Assembly (NCBI GenBank): GCA_958296195.1
Contig: OY282455.1
Span: forward strand, 2,914,001-2,978,000
DNA: 64,000 bases
Source: an uncultured Pseudomonadales bacterium
GTDB lineage: Bacteria > Pseudomonadota > Gammaproteobacteria > Pseudomonadales > Azotimanducaceae
Direction of reading: 5' to 3'
The notes under the pieces are model-generated. The model saw only the letters and a program-made list of their open reading frames with translations, did no database searches and was not told where the DNA came from. Below, piece by piece: positions 16,937 through 26,420 of this stretch. A program made the position numbers and the translations under genes. The first letter of the stretch is position 1. Each line of letters starts with the position of its first letter.

Positions 16937-19815
16937 TTCGAGTACCTGCTGGGTGGAGTTGCATTCGCAGCGTCTCTAGACGGGGAGTTCCGTAGAAGTG
17001 TCAGCAGACGTGCAGCGCGAAGTATGGCTGGGTTATCGGTTAACTTCGCCAGCAGGCGCTCAAGGTTGGGATGGTCGGCAACTTCCGCAGCAGCTAGCGG
17101 TTCGTCGTTCGCTAGACGGAATGCGAATTCCGAGAGATCGCGGTCTTGGCAGACGTTGTGCCGCGCCGCCGCGTCCACGAACCAAGCGGCGGTCTCGCCC
17201 ACCGCCCCTTCTTCCACTAACCGGCTGCGCAGCACTCGTCCAAAGCCAGTGCCCGTGTCCACCGATGCAACCAGAGATTCGATCGAGGTGCGCAATCCCG
17301 GATGCTCCCTGAAGCGCGTCTCCGCTTTCGCCCAGTTTTCTCCGCATAGCGTTGCCCGAAGGGCGTCTACACCGCTGCCCAACACCTTGCGATGGCGCAG
17401 GGGAGCGAGAAAACCGGTCAATCGGGCGGCGCGCCAGAACGCAAGGTGGCGGAAGTAGGTGCAGAGTATGTGCGCACTCCTTTGTAGTGCGGGGAAGCTG
17501 GACTCCACCCCAAGTCCCTGTAAGCCCTGTTGCGCCGGTCCCGCGCTGACCAAAACAATGTCGCGATGCCGGCCATGGGTTACCACGAACAGTCCGCCTG
17601 GCGGTTCAACGACGTAGCCTGACCGGGCGGTATCAAGGCTAGGCGGCGCGGACTCGAAGGGGCTCTCCATGCGGAATAAGCTGATCTTTGGATCGGTTTC
17701 GTCTTGGCCACTATCGTCGACAAGTATGATGACAACTTCGCCGTGGCGGGAGCGTGTGATCCACCTTACTGGTACGGGCTCGTGTTCGAACCGGAGCGAG
17801 CAGGTACCCAAAGTATCTGCGCGGATCGCAAGCGTGCATATTGCCGCTTCCAGGTATCGCGAAGCGCGAGTTTCATTGTGCAGAAAACGGTCGAATCTGT
17901 CGCGCCACGCTTGCGGCGCTATTGGAATGTCCATAGGTGCGCCGACCTGCTCTGACAAGATTTTCTCGCCGGCTGCGGATTGCAAGGTTGCGTGGAATGT
18001 AGCGGCAAAGCCTTCGGGTCCATTGACAGATAGGCTGACGCTATTTCTCCAGAACATGTCGAGGTCGGCGTTATCAGGGTCGACTTGGACGATCATGCCT
18101 GAATGCGATGTGATGCCCGGCATCCACGGCTGAGGATCGCGCACTGCGAGCCGCGCAAATCCCTCAGCAGCGGGGGTGGGCGCGACGCTCTCAAGTTCCG
18201 GGCTTCGCTTGGCCGTAACTGTCATCTTGTGTGTGCCAGCCAACAAAGGCGGCAGACGTACGAACAGGGGATGTTCCGTGCCGTCCGCACGGATGAGCGT
18301 TTCAGGTTCGTCATTGAGACGGAACGACAGAGACTCGATCGGATGGTCGTGGTCGATGCCGAAGCAGGGCGACTCCGTGGTAAGCCACTCGCTGCTCCCT
18401 TCGCCGTCCCAGCCGCGGCCCGGTAGGCCAGCGGGCCAAACGCGGATGGTCCGTGTGACGTGCAGTCCCATCTCCTTCAATCGAGCTGTCATCTCTGCCG
18501 AGACAGAAGACGGCATCGAAAGTCGATAGCCGCTGACATTCTTGCAGGCGAGATTGCATGGCGTGACCCCTTCAAGGGTGTCTGGTGGTAGCGCCGTAGT
18601 AACGACGATATAGTCGAGGCTTGGCCGCACGATGCGCGATGCAATGTGGCGTGCGATGCCATCTGGACCTATTCGGAACAGCCAGAGCGGACCGGAATCG
18701 AGGCGACACTCCGACTCGAGAAGATGGTTTATCGTCGGATTGGGCTGCTGCTCGAAGTGGATGAGTGGTGAACCGGGACTAGGCCAAGATCGCAAGGCAC
18801 CCTTCCGGTCGCCGGACAGGAGCCATCCGGTGGGCTTGAAGTCGTGAGCGCCGTTGAGGCGGCATCGCGTTTGGTCCAAGAAGGATCGAATCTCGGCGCT
18901 CAGGGCAGCTACCGGGCGGAAGGACTTGACCTCCAGGAAGACCGACCATGTGCCCGCACCGGCATGCCGCAGCGAAAGGCTCGGTCGGATGGCCAAGTGC
19001 GAAGTGTCGGGGCGAGGGGGAACATTTGGGCCGGCAGGAGGACGGGATAAAGGCGGACCGGTTCCTCGTCCGATCCCCTTGAAACGGTCGGAGACCGCCC
19101 GCCTTGTCTCCTTGAGCCACTCGCGGGCGGCGCGGACTTCTTCTAGGTCGGCGACGATACGCTCCAAGGTATGTGGGTGGATGAGCTTGCCCTCGACAGA
19201 CTCCCCGCCAAGCAGTGCGGCGACGATCTGTCCAGTCAACTCTTCCTGCTCAAGAAACGCCTTGAAGCGCTTACGGGCATGATACGCGTGGAAAGCGAGT
19301 AGCCGACCGACTGTGCGCACATCAAGCGTTCTAGACGCGAGTAGAAAGCGAAGGTCGTAGAGGAGTTCGGCGAACTGGCGCTGGAGGTAGCGCGGAAGGA
19401 TCGCGTGGGTGATCGGCCAAGCGATGATGCTGAAGTGCTCTGCCCATGTGCCGGATGGAGTCACACCATCAAAGGCTCTTTGGAACTGGCGAAACCAAGA
19501 CTTCATCCGGTCACGGTGGTGATACTCCCATCCTGGCGTTTGGTCTTCAAAGGAGTTCCAGTACTCGTCCCCTTCGTAGCGGTAGCCCAGTTCGGTTGCG
19601 TAGATTACCCAAAGCAGCCAGTACCGCGATGACAGTGAGCCTTCACTCAACGCACGGCGAAGCATCGATTGCAACTGCTGCAGCTCCGTCTCGTTCAGGT
19701 CGTGCTCAAAGGCGAAGATGGGGAAGGTCGAAGTATCCCGCGTTCTCTTCAACGCTTCGAAGTGTTCTTTCACACGTTGTTGCAACTGTACAAGCGGTAG
19801 GTCCACCGTGCTCAC
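16933..19815 (-). CDS. Unassigned Druantia-like cassette protein, 960 aa (possible DruB/DruC equivalent)
   Basis: This 960-aa protein has no recognisable catalytic motif. The N-terminal 250 residues are helical with a Trp/Tyr-rich stretch (SSRYWLLWVIYATELGYRYE, near residue 62), followed by a basic helix, a Pro-rich linker (near 255) and a long beta-rich region (about 290-700) with several segments resembling immunoglobulin-like or lectin-like strands (RLNDEPETLIRADGTEHPLF; GTHKMTVTAK). The C-terminus is helical again. It overlaps druA upstream and the 360-aa gene downstream by four bases each, so all are made from one mRNA. Canonical Druantia type I has three uncharacterised proteins between DruA and DruE. 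Here there are only two, and this long one may be a fusion or a distinct solution. Confidence 0.6.
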   Translation of the reverse strand: MSTVDLPLVQLQQRVKEHFEALKRTRDTSTFPIFAFEHDLNETELQQLQSMLRRALSEGSLSSRYWLLWVIYATELGYRYEGDEYWNSFEDQTPGWEYHHRDRMKSWFRQFQRAFDGVTPSGTWAEHFSIIAWPITHAILPRYLQRQFAELLYDLRFLLASRTLDVRTVGRLLAFHAYHARKRFKAFLEQEELTGQIVAALLGGESVEGKLIHPHTLERIVADLEEVRAAREWLKETRRAVSDRFKGIGRGTGPPLSRPPAGPNVPPRPDTSHLAIRPSLSLRHAGAGTWSVFLEVKSFRPVAALSAEIRSFLDQTRCRLNGAHDFKPTGWLLSGDRKGALRSWPSPGSPLIHFEQQPNPTINHLLESECRLDSGPLWLFRIGPDGIARHIASRIVRPSLDYIVVTTALPPDTLEGVTPCNLACKNVSGYRLSMPSSVSAEMTARLKEMGLHVTRTIRVWPAGLPGRGWDGEGSSEWLTTESPCFGIDHDHPIESLSFRLNDEPETLIRADGTEHPLFVRLPPLLAGTHKMTVTAKRSPELESVAPTPAAEGFARLAVRDPQPWMPGITSHSGMIVQVDPDNADLDMFWRNSVSLSVNGPEGFAATFHATLQSAAGEKILSEQVGAPMDIPIAPQAWRDRFDRFLHNETRASRYLEAAICTLAIRADTLGTCSLRFEHEPVPVRWITRSRHGEVVIILVDDSGQDETDPKISLFRMESPFESAPPSLDTARSGYVVEPPGGLFVVTHGRHRDIVLVSAGPAQQGLQGLGVESSFPALQRSAHILCTYFRHLAFWRAARLTGFLAPLRHRKVLGSGVDALRATLCGENWAKAETRFREHPGLRTSIESLVASVDTGTGFGRVLRSRLVEEGAVGETAAWFVDAAARHNVCQDRDLSEFAFRLANDEPLAAAEVADHPNLERLLAKLTDNPAILRAARLLTLLRNSPSRDAANATPPSRYSK

Positions 19816-21071
19816 CTCGACAGGTGGACTACTGTTGGGTCAAGACTGTGCGGGTTGCGGAGAACTTGGCTGGTTGTCCCGCGGCCAGTGAGCAGCGGCT
19901 GCAAGTCGTCGCTCGTCCAGGCTCGAAACTCGGGTCGTCGCCGCGACCGCGGCACTATCCAACGCTCCATGGCCAGTTCAGCAACTTTCCGGGCGCTCAG
20001 TAGCGATGAGAGGTCGGGCCTGCCCTTCCCGGTCTGCAGCAGACTCGTCGCGTTGTTGGCAAGACTGCAGAAGAAGACCTCTCTTTGAATGCCATGGCGA
20101 AGCAGATCGTTCCTGAAGCCTAGTGCTGTGAGGGCCGCTCGGGTGGTGCGCAGCCGCCAGTTCGGGCCTTGTCCGAACTGGTGCTGATCGGCATAGGGAT
20201 GGTCGATAGTGCGGAGGTACTCGCGCAATTCGAGGAAAAGCGAGTCGGGGATGTGGAAATGCCCCCAGCCACGGGTATATCCGATGGACTCGAAATAGGG
20301 ACGGCCGTCCAGTTTCAGGCGGTTGTAGACGGAGGATCGACCCATTGAGGAAGAGGTCGTGACGGCAAGCAGGTGCGCCTTCTTCTTCTTACCCGAAATG
20401 ATCCCCGTCGTACCGCCGTAGGATTCGGCGAAGGCGTCATAGAACTCGCGGCTTCGGACTAGGCACGCCACCATCTTTCCACCCAAGAGCGCGTTGTACG
20501 GGGGTAGAGCACCAAGGACATAGGCGTCCATTATGTTGACCAAGCGGGCTGCACGATCGTGAACATCCCAACCGACGAGTTTGTCCCGGACAGCGAGATT
20601 GAACACCGGGTCGCCGATTGCAATCAGGCCGATGAGCTTGTCGTTGTGGGCATCCCATACGAGATACCGGAGCCTGCGGCCAAATCCGTTGGATACCGGT
20701 ATGGACCAAGTGAGCGACGCGAGCCTGAATAACTCCGCCTCCCAAGTGCCCGCGGTGACCCGCTCCAACACGGGTTCAATTGACTCGGGGTCGACTTCGC
20801 GCCCGGAAGCAAAGTACTTGAGCAGTGTCGGTGTCGTCCGCGAAAGAAATTTCGCGCTAGCTAATAGTCGATCTTGTCTCTGCGAGCCATGCATGGCGCG
20901 AATCAGGTCTTTGTCGCTGCCCGCGATTTCGAGGGTACCTTGGCCAGACTTGCGGAAGCCAAGGGTGCGTAGATGGCGTCTGATCTTCCGTTTCAGGGAC
21001 GCCTCCCGTGCAGGCACCCGAATAACTGTATGCTGCCTAATTTTCACGTTATGCACTTCTGCAGGATCCAT
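19812..21071 (-). CDS. druA: Druantia-like DruA (DUF4338 protein)
   Basis: This 419-aa protein matches the DUF4338/DruA family. It has an N-terminal basic helix (LKRKIRRHLRTLGF, near residue 26), a central RYLVWDAHNDKLIGLIAIGD with VRDKLVGWD (about 145-175), NIMDAYVLGALPPYNALLGGK (near 185), and TTSSSMGRSSVYNRLKLDG (about 245-265), which are the conserved blocks of this family. The catalytic activity of DruA is not something I can state from sequence. It is the first gene of the four-gene defence cassette. The ATG has only a weak Shine-Dalgarno. It begins 36 bases after the yafQ stop on the same strand, so it may be read from the toxin-antitoxin promoter. Confidence 0.82.
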   Translation of the reverse strand: MDPAEVHNVKIRQHTVIRVPAREASLKRKIRRHLRTLGFRKSGQGTLEIAGSDKDLIRAMHGSQRQDRLLASAKFLSRTTPTLLKYFASGREVDPESIEPVLERVTAGTWEAELFRLASLTWSIPVSNGFGRRLRYLVWDAHNDKLIGLIAIGDPVFNLAVRDKLVGWDVHDRAARLVNIMDAYVLGALPPYNALLGGKMVACLVRSREFYDAFAESYGGTTGIISGKKKKAHLLAVTTSSSMGRSSVYNRLKLDGRPYFESIGYTRGWGHFHIPDSLFLELREYLRTIDHPYADQHQFGQGPNWRLRTTRAALTALGFRNDLLRHGIQREVFFCSLANNATSLLQTGKGRPDLSSLLSARKVAELAMERWIVPRSRRRPEFRAWTSDDLQPLLTGRGTTSQVLRNPHSLDPTVVHLSR

Positions 21072-21107
21072 GGGCCCACGCTCGAATTTTGGACTTCAGT
21101 CCTTACC

Positions 21108-21389
21108 TCAGAGTCCCAGTTCAGTGTGCGACCCGATGCGGACGAGCCGGAGTGTGCGGGCATCCGGCTTCTGGTAGATAAGCACCAGATCCGGTCTGAC
21201 GTGGCAGTCACGGAAGTCTGTCCACGGGCCGCTGAGCGCATGGTCATGGTGGAGAGGCTCCAGCGGGATATCGGTGGCAAGGGCGTGTACGATCGTCGCC
21301 AGACGTTTATCGAGGTCGGCTCGGTGACGGCCGCGGGATTCACGTCTATAATCGCGCTTGAACCGATGTGTCCGCTCAATCGTCCGCAT
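21108..21389 (-). CDS. yafQ: YafQ-family mRNA interferase toxin
   Basis: This 93-aa RelE-superfamily toxin is of the YafQ type. The N-terminal basic helix RFKRDYRRE is followed by LEPLHHDHALSGPWTDFRDC and the strand HVRPDLVLIYQ, the usual YafQ/RelE core with catalytic His and Asp candidates. It would cleave mRNA on the ribosome when free of antitoxin. The start lies inside the end of the dinJ-like gene (14-base overlap), typical antitoxin-first order. Downstream, druA starts after only 36 bases. Confidence 0.88.
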   Translation of the reverse strand: MRTIERTHRFKRDYRRESRGRHRADLDKRLATIVHALATDIPLEPLHHDHALSGPWTDFRDCHVRPDLVLIYQKPDARTLRLVRIGSHTELGL

Positions 21390-21639
21390 GCAGGTCGTCG
21401 AACAAGCCTTGGACGTCCTCGAACTGCGGGAGACTGCCGGTTCGTGCCTCCTTCATGGCCGCGATGGTGGCGGCGTTGGGAACGAGCGGAGCGAACGGTA
21501 GCGCCTTTTCATGCGCAACCCGAGTGAGCAGGAGGCGAACCGCGTCGGAGACTGTCAGGCCCATTGCGGCCAAGACCACTGCGGCCTCCTCCTTGACCTC
21601 CCTGTTGACGCGCGCTTGGACGAGCTGGCTGTGCGGCAT
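21376..21639 (-). CDS. dinJ: DinJ/RelB-family antitoxin
   Basis: The protein is 87 aa from the ATG at 21639, which has an AGGGG Shine-Dalgarno seven bases upstream. The N-terminal ribbon-helix-helix segment (QLVQARVNREVKEEAAVVLA, then MGLTVSDAVRLLLTRVAHE) is typical of DinJ, followed by an unstructured tail that would wrap the toxin. It is expected to neutralise YafQ and to autorepress the operon. The frame stays open upstream to 21702, but that extension is not family-like. The SDR gene starts divergently at 21777, leaving about 137 bases for both promoters. Confidence 0.87.
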   Translation of the reverse strand: MPHSQLVQARVNREVKEEAAVVLAAMGLTVSDAVRLLLTRVAHEKALPFAPLVPNAATIAAMKEARTGSLPQFEDVQGLFDDLHADD

Positions 21640-21776
21640 GGCGGTCGCCCCTGCTGGAATGAAGCTGCATGGTATTGTCGTGCAAGAGCAGCCGCTCTGC
21701 AAGGCCCTTCGCGCTTACCGATGCTCGGCCTGTCTCGGTGGGTTATCATGTCCTCTTCGGGGTTAGCGGCAAGGCT

Positions 21777-22448
21777 ATGGAGCTCACTGGCAAAACCGCC
21801 CTGGTGACCGGCGCCGCCGGGGCCTTGGGCAGCGCTGTTGCGAGGAAGTGCGCGGAGCAGGGCGCAAGAACCATCTTGCTTGACGTAGTGGCGGGCTTCG
21901 CCGAGGGTCCGGGCGAACGCTTGCGGGTGGACCTCACCGATGCGGCGGCGGTGGAGCAAGCCGTGGCGTCCATTGGCGACTTCGACGTGGTCTGCAACAT
22001 CGCCGGCGGCTTTGACATGGGGCCGAAGGTGCATGAGATCACGGACGGCCATTGGGACGCCATATTCGACATCAACGTTGCCACGCTGCGCAACATGCTG
22101 CGGGCCACGCTGCCGCCCTTGGTGGTGCGGGGGCGGGGCAGCGTCATCAATGTCGGCGCTCTAGGGGCCTTGCAGGGCTTGCCGGCTATGGGCGCTTATA
22201 CAGCCGCCAAGTCCGTGGTGATGCGCTTGACCGAAGCGGCGGCGGCGGAAGTGCGGCATCAGGGCGTCAACGTCAACGCCGTGCTGCCCAGCCTGATCGA
22301 CACGCCGCGCAATCGGGCAGACATGCCGAAGGCGGACCACAGCACTTGGGTGCGCCCGGACAGCATCGCCAACCTAGTGTGCTTTCTGGCCTCCGATGCG
22401 GCGGCGGACATCCACGGCGCACTGATTCCCGTGCGGGGCCGGGTGTAA
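21777..22448 (+). CDS. SDR-family NAD(P)-dependent oxidoreductase
   Basis: The protein is 223 aa from the ATG at 21777 (AAGG upstream). It has a classical Rossmann fold: TGAAGALGSAVA (residues 10-21, the TGxxxGxG cofactor loop), NIAGG (NAG-like motif, near 78) and the catalytic YTAAK (near 140). The position that normally holds the catalytic Ser (the ISS motif before the YxxxK) reads NVGALGAL here, so the usual Ser of the tetrad appears to be missing. The enzyme may be altered or use a different residue. It is short for the family. It is followed 31 bases later by an HpaH-type hydratase, so both may act in an aromatic or dicarboxylic acid pathway; the substrate is unknown. Confidence 0.85.
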   Translation: MELTGKTALVTGAAGALGSAVARKCAEQGARTILLDVVAGFAEGPGERLRVDLTDAAAVEQAVASIGDFDVVCNIAGGFDMGPKVHEITDGHWDAIFDINVATLRNMLRATLPPLVVRGRGSVINVGALGALQGLPAMGAYTAAKSVVMRLTEAAAAEVRHQGVNVNAVLPSLIDTPRNRADMPKADHSTWVRPDSIANLVCFLASDAAADIHGALIPVRGRV

Positions 22449-22479
22449 CCCCACCGCCGTCAAGCTGACGCCTACGGCC

Positions 22480-23283
22480 ATGTTGAGCCAACAGGAAATA
22501 GAGCAAGCCGCCCGGGACCTGCACGAGGCGGAGCGTCAACGCCGGCAGATCCGCCCGCTGACCATCCGCCACCCAGACATGGACTTGGCAGACGCCTACG
22601 CCGTTCAAGACGCCTGGATGGCCATCAAACTGGCGGAGGGGCGCAGCGCCAAGGGGCGTAAAATCGGCCTGACCTCCCGCGCCATGCAGCAAGCCATGCA
22701 GATAGATCAGCCGGACACTGGGCTGCTGCTCGACGACATGTTCTTTGACAGCGGCGCGCCCATTGAAGCGAGTCAGTTCACGGACCCCCGCCTGGAGGTT
22801 GAACTGGCCTTCATTCTCGGCCAACCCCTTAGCGGGCCGGACGTGACCCTAACCGATGTGCTGAACGCCACCAGCCATGTTATGCCGGCGGTGGAGATCA
22901 TCGCCGCCCGCAGTTTCCGCATCGACCCGGAGACCGGCAAGCCGCGCACCGTGCGCGACACCATCGCCGACAACGCCGCCAACGCCGGGCTGGTGCTGGG
23001 CGGCAGACCCATGCGCCCCATGGACCTGGACTTACGTTGGGCCAGCGCCCTGCTGTTCAAGAACGGCGTGATCGAAGAAAGCGGGGTCGCCGCCTCGGTG
23101 CTAAACCATCCCGCCAATGGCTTGGTCTGGCTGGTGCGCCGCCTGGCCGGCCAAGGCTTGGGCTTGGCCTCTGGCGAAATAGTGCTCTCCGGCTCCTTTA
23201 CTCGCCCAGTGCTCATCACCGCCGGGGACAGCTTTCATGCGGACTTCGGTGCCCTAGGCAGCTTCGCCGTTGAGTTCGCCTAG
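22480..23283 (+). CDS. hpaH: 2-oxo-hept-3-ene-1,7-dioate hydratase family protein (HpaH-like)
   Basis: This 267-aa protein is of the fumarylacetoacetase-like hydratase/decarboxylase family. Signatures: [20 protein letters not shown] (residues 60-80), [13 protein letters not shown] (about 105-117, with the ExE metal-binding acidic residues) and [13 protein letters not shown] (about 133-146). The overall match is to HpaH/HpcG, which hydrates 2-oxohept-3-enedioate in the homoprotocatechuate meta-cleavage pathway. The next enzyme, an HpaI-type aldolase, is encoded 24 kb away at 47002. MhpD-type 2-keto-4-pentenoate hydratases are an alternative. It probably shares an operon with the SDR gene. Confidence 0.85.
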   Translation: MLSQQEIEQAARDLHEAERQRRQIRPLTIRHPDMDLADAYAVQDAWMAIKLAEGRSAKGRKIGLTSRAMQQAMQIDQPDTGLLLDDMFFDSGAPIEASQFTDPRLEVELAFILGQPLSGPDVTLTDVLNATSHVMPAVEIIAARSFRIDPETGKPRTVRDTIADNAANAGLVLGGRPMRPMDLDLRWASALLFKNGVIEESGVAASVLNHPANGLVWLVRRLAGQGLGLASGEIVLSGSFTRPVLITAGDSFHADFGALGSFAVEFA

Positions 23284-23407
23284 ACGTTCACGTTAGGCGC
23301 CGTCCAACAAGACTGGTCAAGCGCAAGTCCGGCACGGGCGAAGTGGTCAGCCATTGAAGCCGCATGCAAGTCCCCCAAAGTGGAGATGTGGTTTGCAGTC
23401 GTTTAGT

Positions 23408-23427
23408 GGGGCTCCCGAAGGAGCCCC
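23408..23427 (-). terminator. 8-bp perfect hairpin with UUCG loop, 21 bases after the microcin-like gene
   Basis: On the minus strand GGGGCTCC-TTCG-GGAGCCCC is a perfect 8-bp GC-rich stem closed by the exceptionally stable C(UUCG)G tetraloop. It sits just downstream of the double-glycine peptide gene. No U-run follows on the minus strand, and on the plus strand only TTGTCC follows, so it is a candidate terminator or mRNA 3'-end stabiliser. It could serve both this gene and the convergent hpaH-like gene. Confidence 0.5.
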
Positions 23428-23447
23428 TTGTCCTGACGCAAAGGCGA

Positions 23448-23630
23448 TCAGGGCACCCACACACAAGCCGTGCTGGTGACGACCATGCGACCACCTTGGG
23501 GCGAGCTGGGGGTGCTCGCCAGCTTGTAGCTGCCGTAAACCAAGCTGGCCGAACTGATCGCCCAACCGACAGCGGCGCCCAAAAGGCCGCCGCTGACTTC
23601 CGCCTTTTCCTGCAAGTTCAATTCACGCAT
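23448..23630 (-). CDS. Double-glycine leader peptide, putative microcin/class II bacteriocin precursor
   Basis: From the ATG at 23630 the product is 60 aa; GGAG lies nine bases upstream, and an alternative TTG at 23645 has no better support. Residues 1-15 (MRELNLQEKAEVSGG) are an almost ideal bacteriocin-type leader ending in Gly-Gly, the site cut by C39-peptidase ABC exporters. The predicted 45-residue core starts LLGAAVGWAISSASLVYG, a small, Gly/Ala-rich amphipathic or membrane-inserting segment, and ends in a Thr/Val-rich tail with one Cys. This matches class II microcins and two-peptide bacteriocins. No exporter, immunity gene or second peptide is recognisable within several kb; the upstream neighbour on the same strand is thioredoxin reductase. 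Confidence 0.72.
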   Translation of the reverse strand: MRELNLQEKAEVSGGLLGAAVGWAISSASLVYGSYKLASTPSSPQGGRMVVTSTACVWVP

Positions 23631-23870
23631 TTCACGCGTCTCCAAAAGTTGAGTGGACGGCTACGATTGCAGACGGACCGCCGGGAATGCAACGTCAAGG
23701 TGAAGACTTCACCAGTACTTTCACATTGCGATATCAAGAAAAAGCGACTTTGGGGTGTTGGCTGGCGGCGTGTGCGATTTCTCCCCATGTTGGCGGACGG
23801 GTGGATGGCTGGCGATGAGGAGCAATCCGCTGGACAGCAGGATCGATCTGGTGCCGTCCGCGCCGATTGA

Positions 23871-24970
<1,100 letters not shown>

Positions 24971-24974
24971 TTAG

Positions 24975-26138
24975 CTAGCCGTTTCGACCAGACCAACCAG
25001 CAAGTTCTCCACCCCAAAGCCCGTCCAAAAACACATTCCAAGGCAGCACCCGGATGCCGTCCACTTCTCTCGGCATGGGCTCCATGCACACCAGCAGATG
25101 CCGGGCGAACAGGTTTTCCTCGCGCAGCGCCCGCAGGCCGCGCAGGTCCCTTGCGCTGACGATGCGCTTCGCCTTCACCTCCACGGCGACGCCCGCAAAC
25201 AGGAAGTCCACCTCAAACCCGGACTTGGACCGCCAGTAGCGGGGCGTGTCGATGCGGTGGTGGTCGCAGAACGCCTTGATTTCCTGGAAGATGAAGCTCT
25301 CGAAGGCGCTGCCGTATTCCGGCGTGCCTTGGGCCAAGCCTCGCCGCCCTTGCAGATGGCGGGCTAGGCCGATGTCGAACAGGTAGTATTTCGCTGTGCT
25401 CACGGCCTTGCGCTTAGCGGTGCCGGAGAAGGCCGGCACTTCATGGGCGATGAAGGTGTCCTTGAGGATGGCGTAGTATTCCCGGACGGTGGAAACGGGC
25501 ACTTGGGCGTCGCTGGCCAAGTTGCTGAAGTTGATCATCTCGCCGTGGCCTAGAGCCGCCACCTCCAAGAAGCGGCTGAAGGCGCCGATGTTGCGCACGA
25601 TGGCTTCGGCGGCCACTTCCTCCTTCAGGTAGTCTCCAGCGTAGGCGGCCAAATCCTCCCGGGGCGCATCGGAAAAGTAAATCGACGGCAGCAGGCCGTG
25701 TTCCAGCGCCCTAGCCAAGTCAAATTGCTCGCCCAACTCCGTCCGAACGAAGGGGTGCAGGGTGAGGGAGCGGGCCCGCCCGCCCAAGAGGTTGACGCCC
25801 TTGCGCCGCAAGCTGCGGGCGCTGGAGCCGGTGAGCAGGAAGCGAACGCCGTGCTCCTCGATCATGAGTTGCACTTCGTTCAGCAGCGCCGGCATCTTCT
25901 GGATTTCATCGATGACCACCACCGTCGTGTCCGGCGCCAACGCCTCCCGGATCAACCCCGGATTCCGGGAAAGCCGCACAAACAGGGCTTGGTCGAGCAG
26001 GTTGTATGTTGGAAAGTCGCTCAATTGCTGGCGGATCAGCGTTGACTTGCCCGTCTGCCTCGGCCCGAACAGGAAGCAGGAGCGCCGTTCGAGCATGTTT
26101 CTGACATTGAGGAGGCGGGCGATGAGCGGTGGCGGCAT
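24975..26138 (-). CDS. AAA_14 ATPase with DUF4143 domain
   Basis: This 387-aa protein has Walker A GPRQTGKST (about residues 25-33), Walker B VVVIDEIQ (near 73), sensor-1 FLLTGSSAR (near 99), then a winged-helix segment and the C-terminal DUF4143 nuclease-like domain. The latter includes YWRSKSGFEVDFLFAGVAVEVKA, with the D-x(n)-ExK pattern of PD-(D/E)XK enzymes. Such proteins are common and mobile in genomes; their function is not established and they are sometimes linked to toxin-antitoxin or defence loci. A second member (61445-62680) is in this window. The start lies in an AT-rich region with palindromes shared with the paaA upstream region. Confidence 0.85.
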   Translation of the reverse strand: MPPPLIARLLNVRNMLERRSCFLFGPRQTGKSTLIRQQLSDFPTYNLLDQALFVRLSRNPGLIREALAPDTTVVVIDEIQKMPALLNEVQLMIEEHGVRFLLTGSSARSLRRKGVNLLGGRARSLTLHPFVRTELGEQFDLARALEHGLLPSIYFSDAPREDLAAYAGDYLKEEVAAEAIVRNIGAFSRFLEVAALGHGEMINFSNLASDAQVPVSTVREYYAILKDTFIAHEVPAFSGTAKRKAVSTAKYYLFDIGLARHLQGRRGLAQGTPEYGSAFESFIFQEIKAFCDHHRIDTPRYWRSKSGFEVDFLFAGVAVEVKAKRIVSARDLRGLRALREENLFARHLLVCMEPMPREVDGIRVLPWNVFLDGLWGGELAGWSGRNG

Positions 26139-26142
26139 TAAT

Positions 26143-26203
26143 GCTAATTGATATTGGAGTTGTCAATTATCATGACAATTAGCGGCAAAGGTGTCAATTT
26201 GAC
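26143..26203. promoter_or_regulatory. Nested palindromes in the intergenic region between the DUF4143 ATPase and paaA
   Basis: In this AT-rich stretch GCTAATTG (26143-26150) pairs with CAATTAGC (26176-26183), TTGTCA (26160-26165) pairs with TGACAA (26173-26178), and GTCAATTTGAC (26193-26203) is a perfect odd palindrome. TGTCAAT occurs twice, at 26161 and 26192. The cluster sits between divergent genes, immediately upstream of the ATPase start, and is a good operator candidate. It does not obviously match a PaaX site. The rest of the gap to 26420 is AT-rich (26340-26400) and presumably holds the paa promoter. Confidence 0.45.
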
Positions 26204-26420
26204 GCAAAATCACCCATGGACTTGCCCCACATGGAAACCCATCGGCGGGCGGGACGAGCAGCTAGGTTCACGACTACGCCAACAACCGCGAAGATTCCGG
26301 CGCTCCGTGCGCCTGCCGCCAAGCCACCCAACAAACCGATACAAAATTCCCCCAAAGTCCGAAAATTTGTATTGCTTTGTGTTAGCCTTGCTTAAACGTC
26401 GGCAACCTTGAGGTGTTTGC

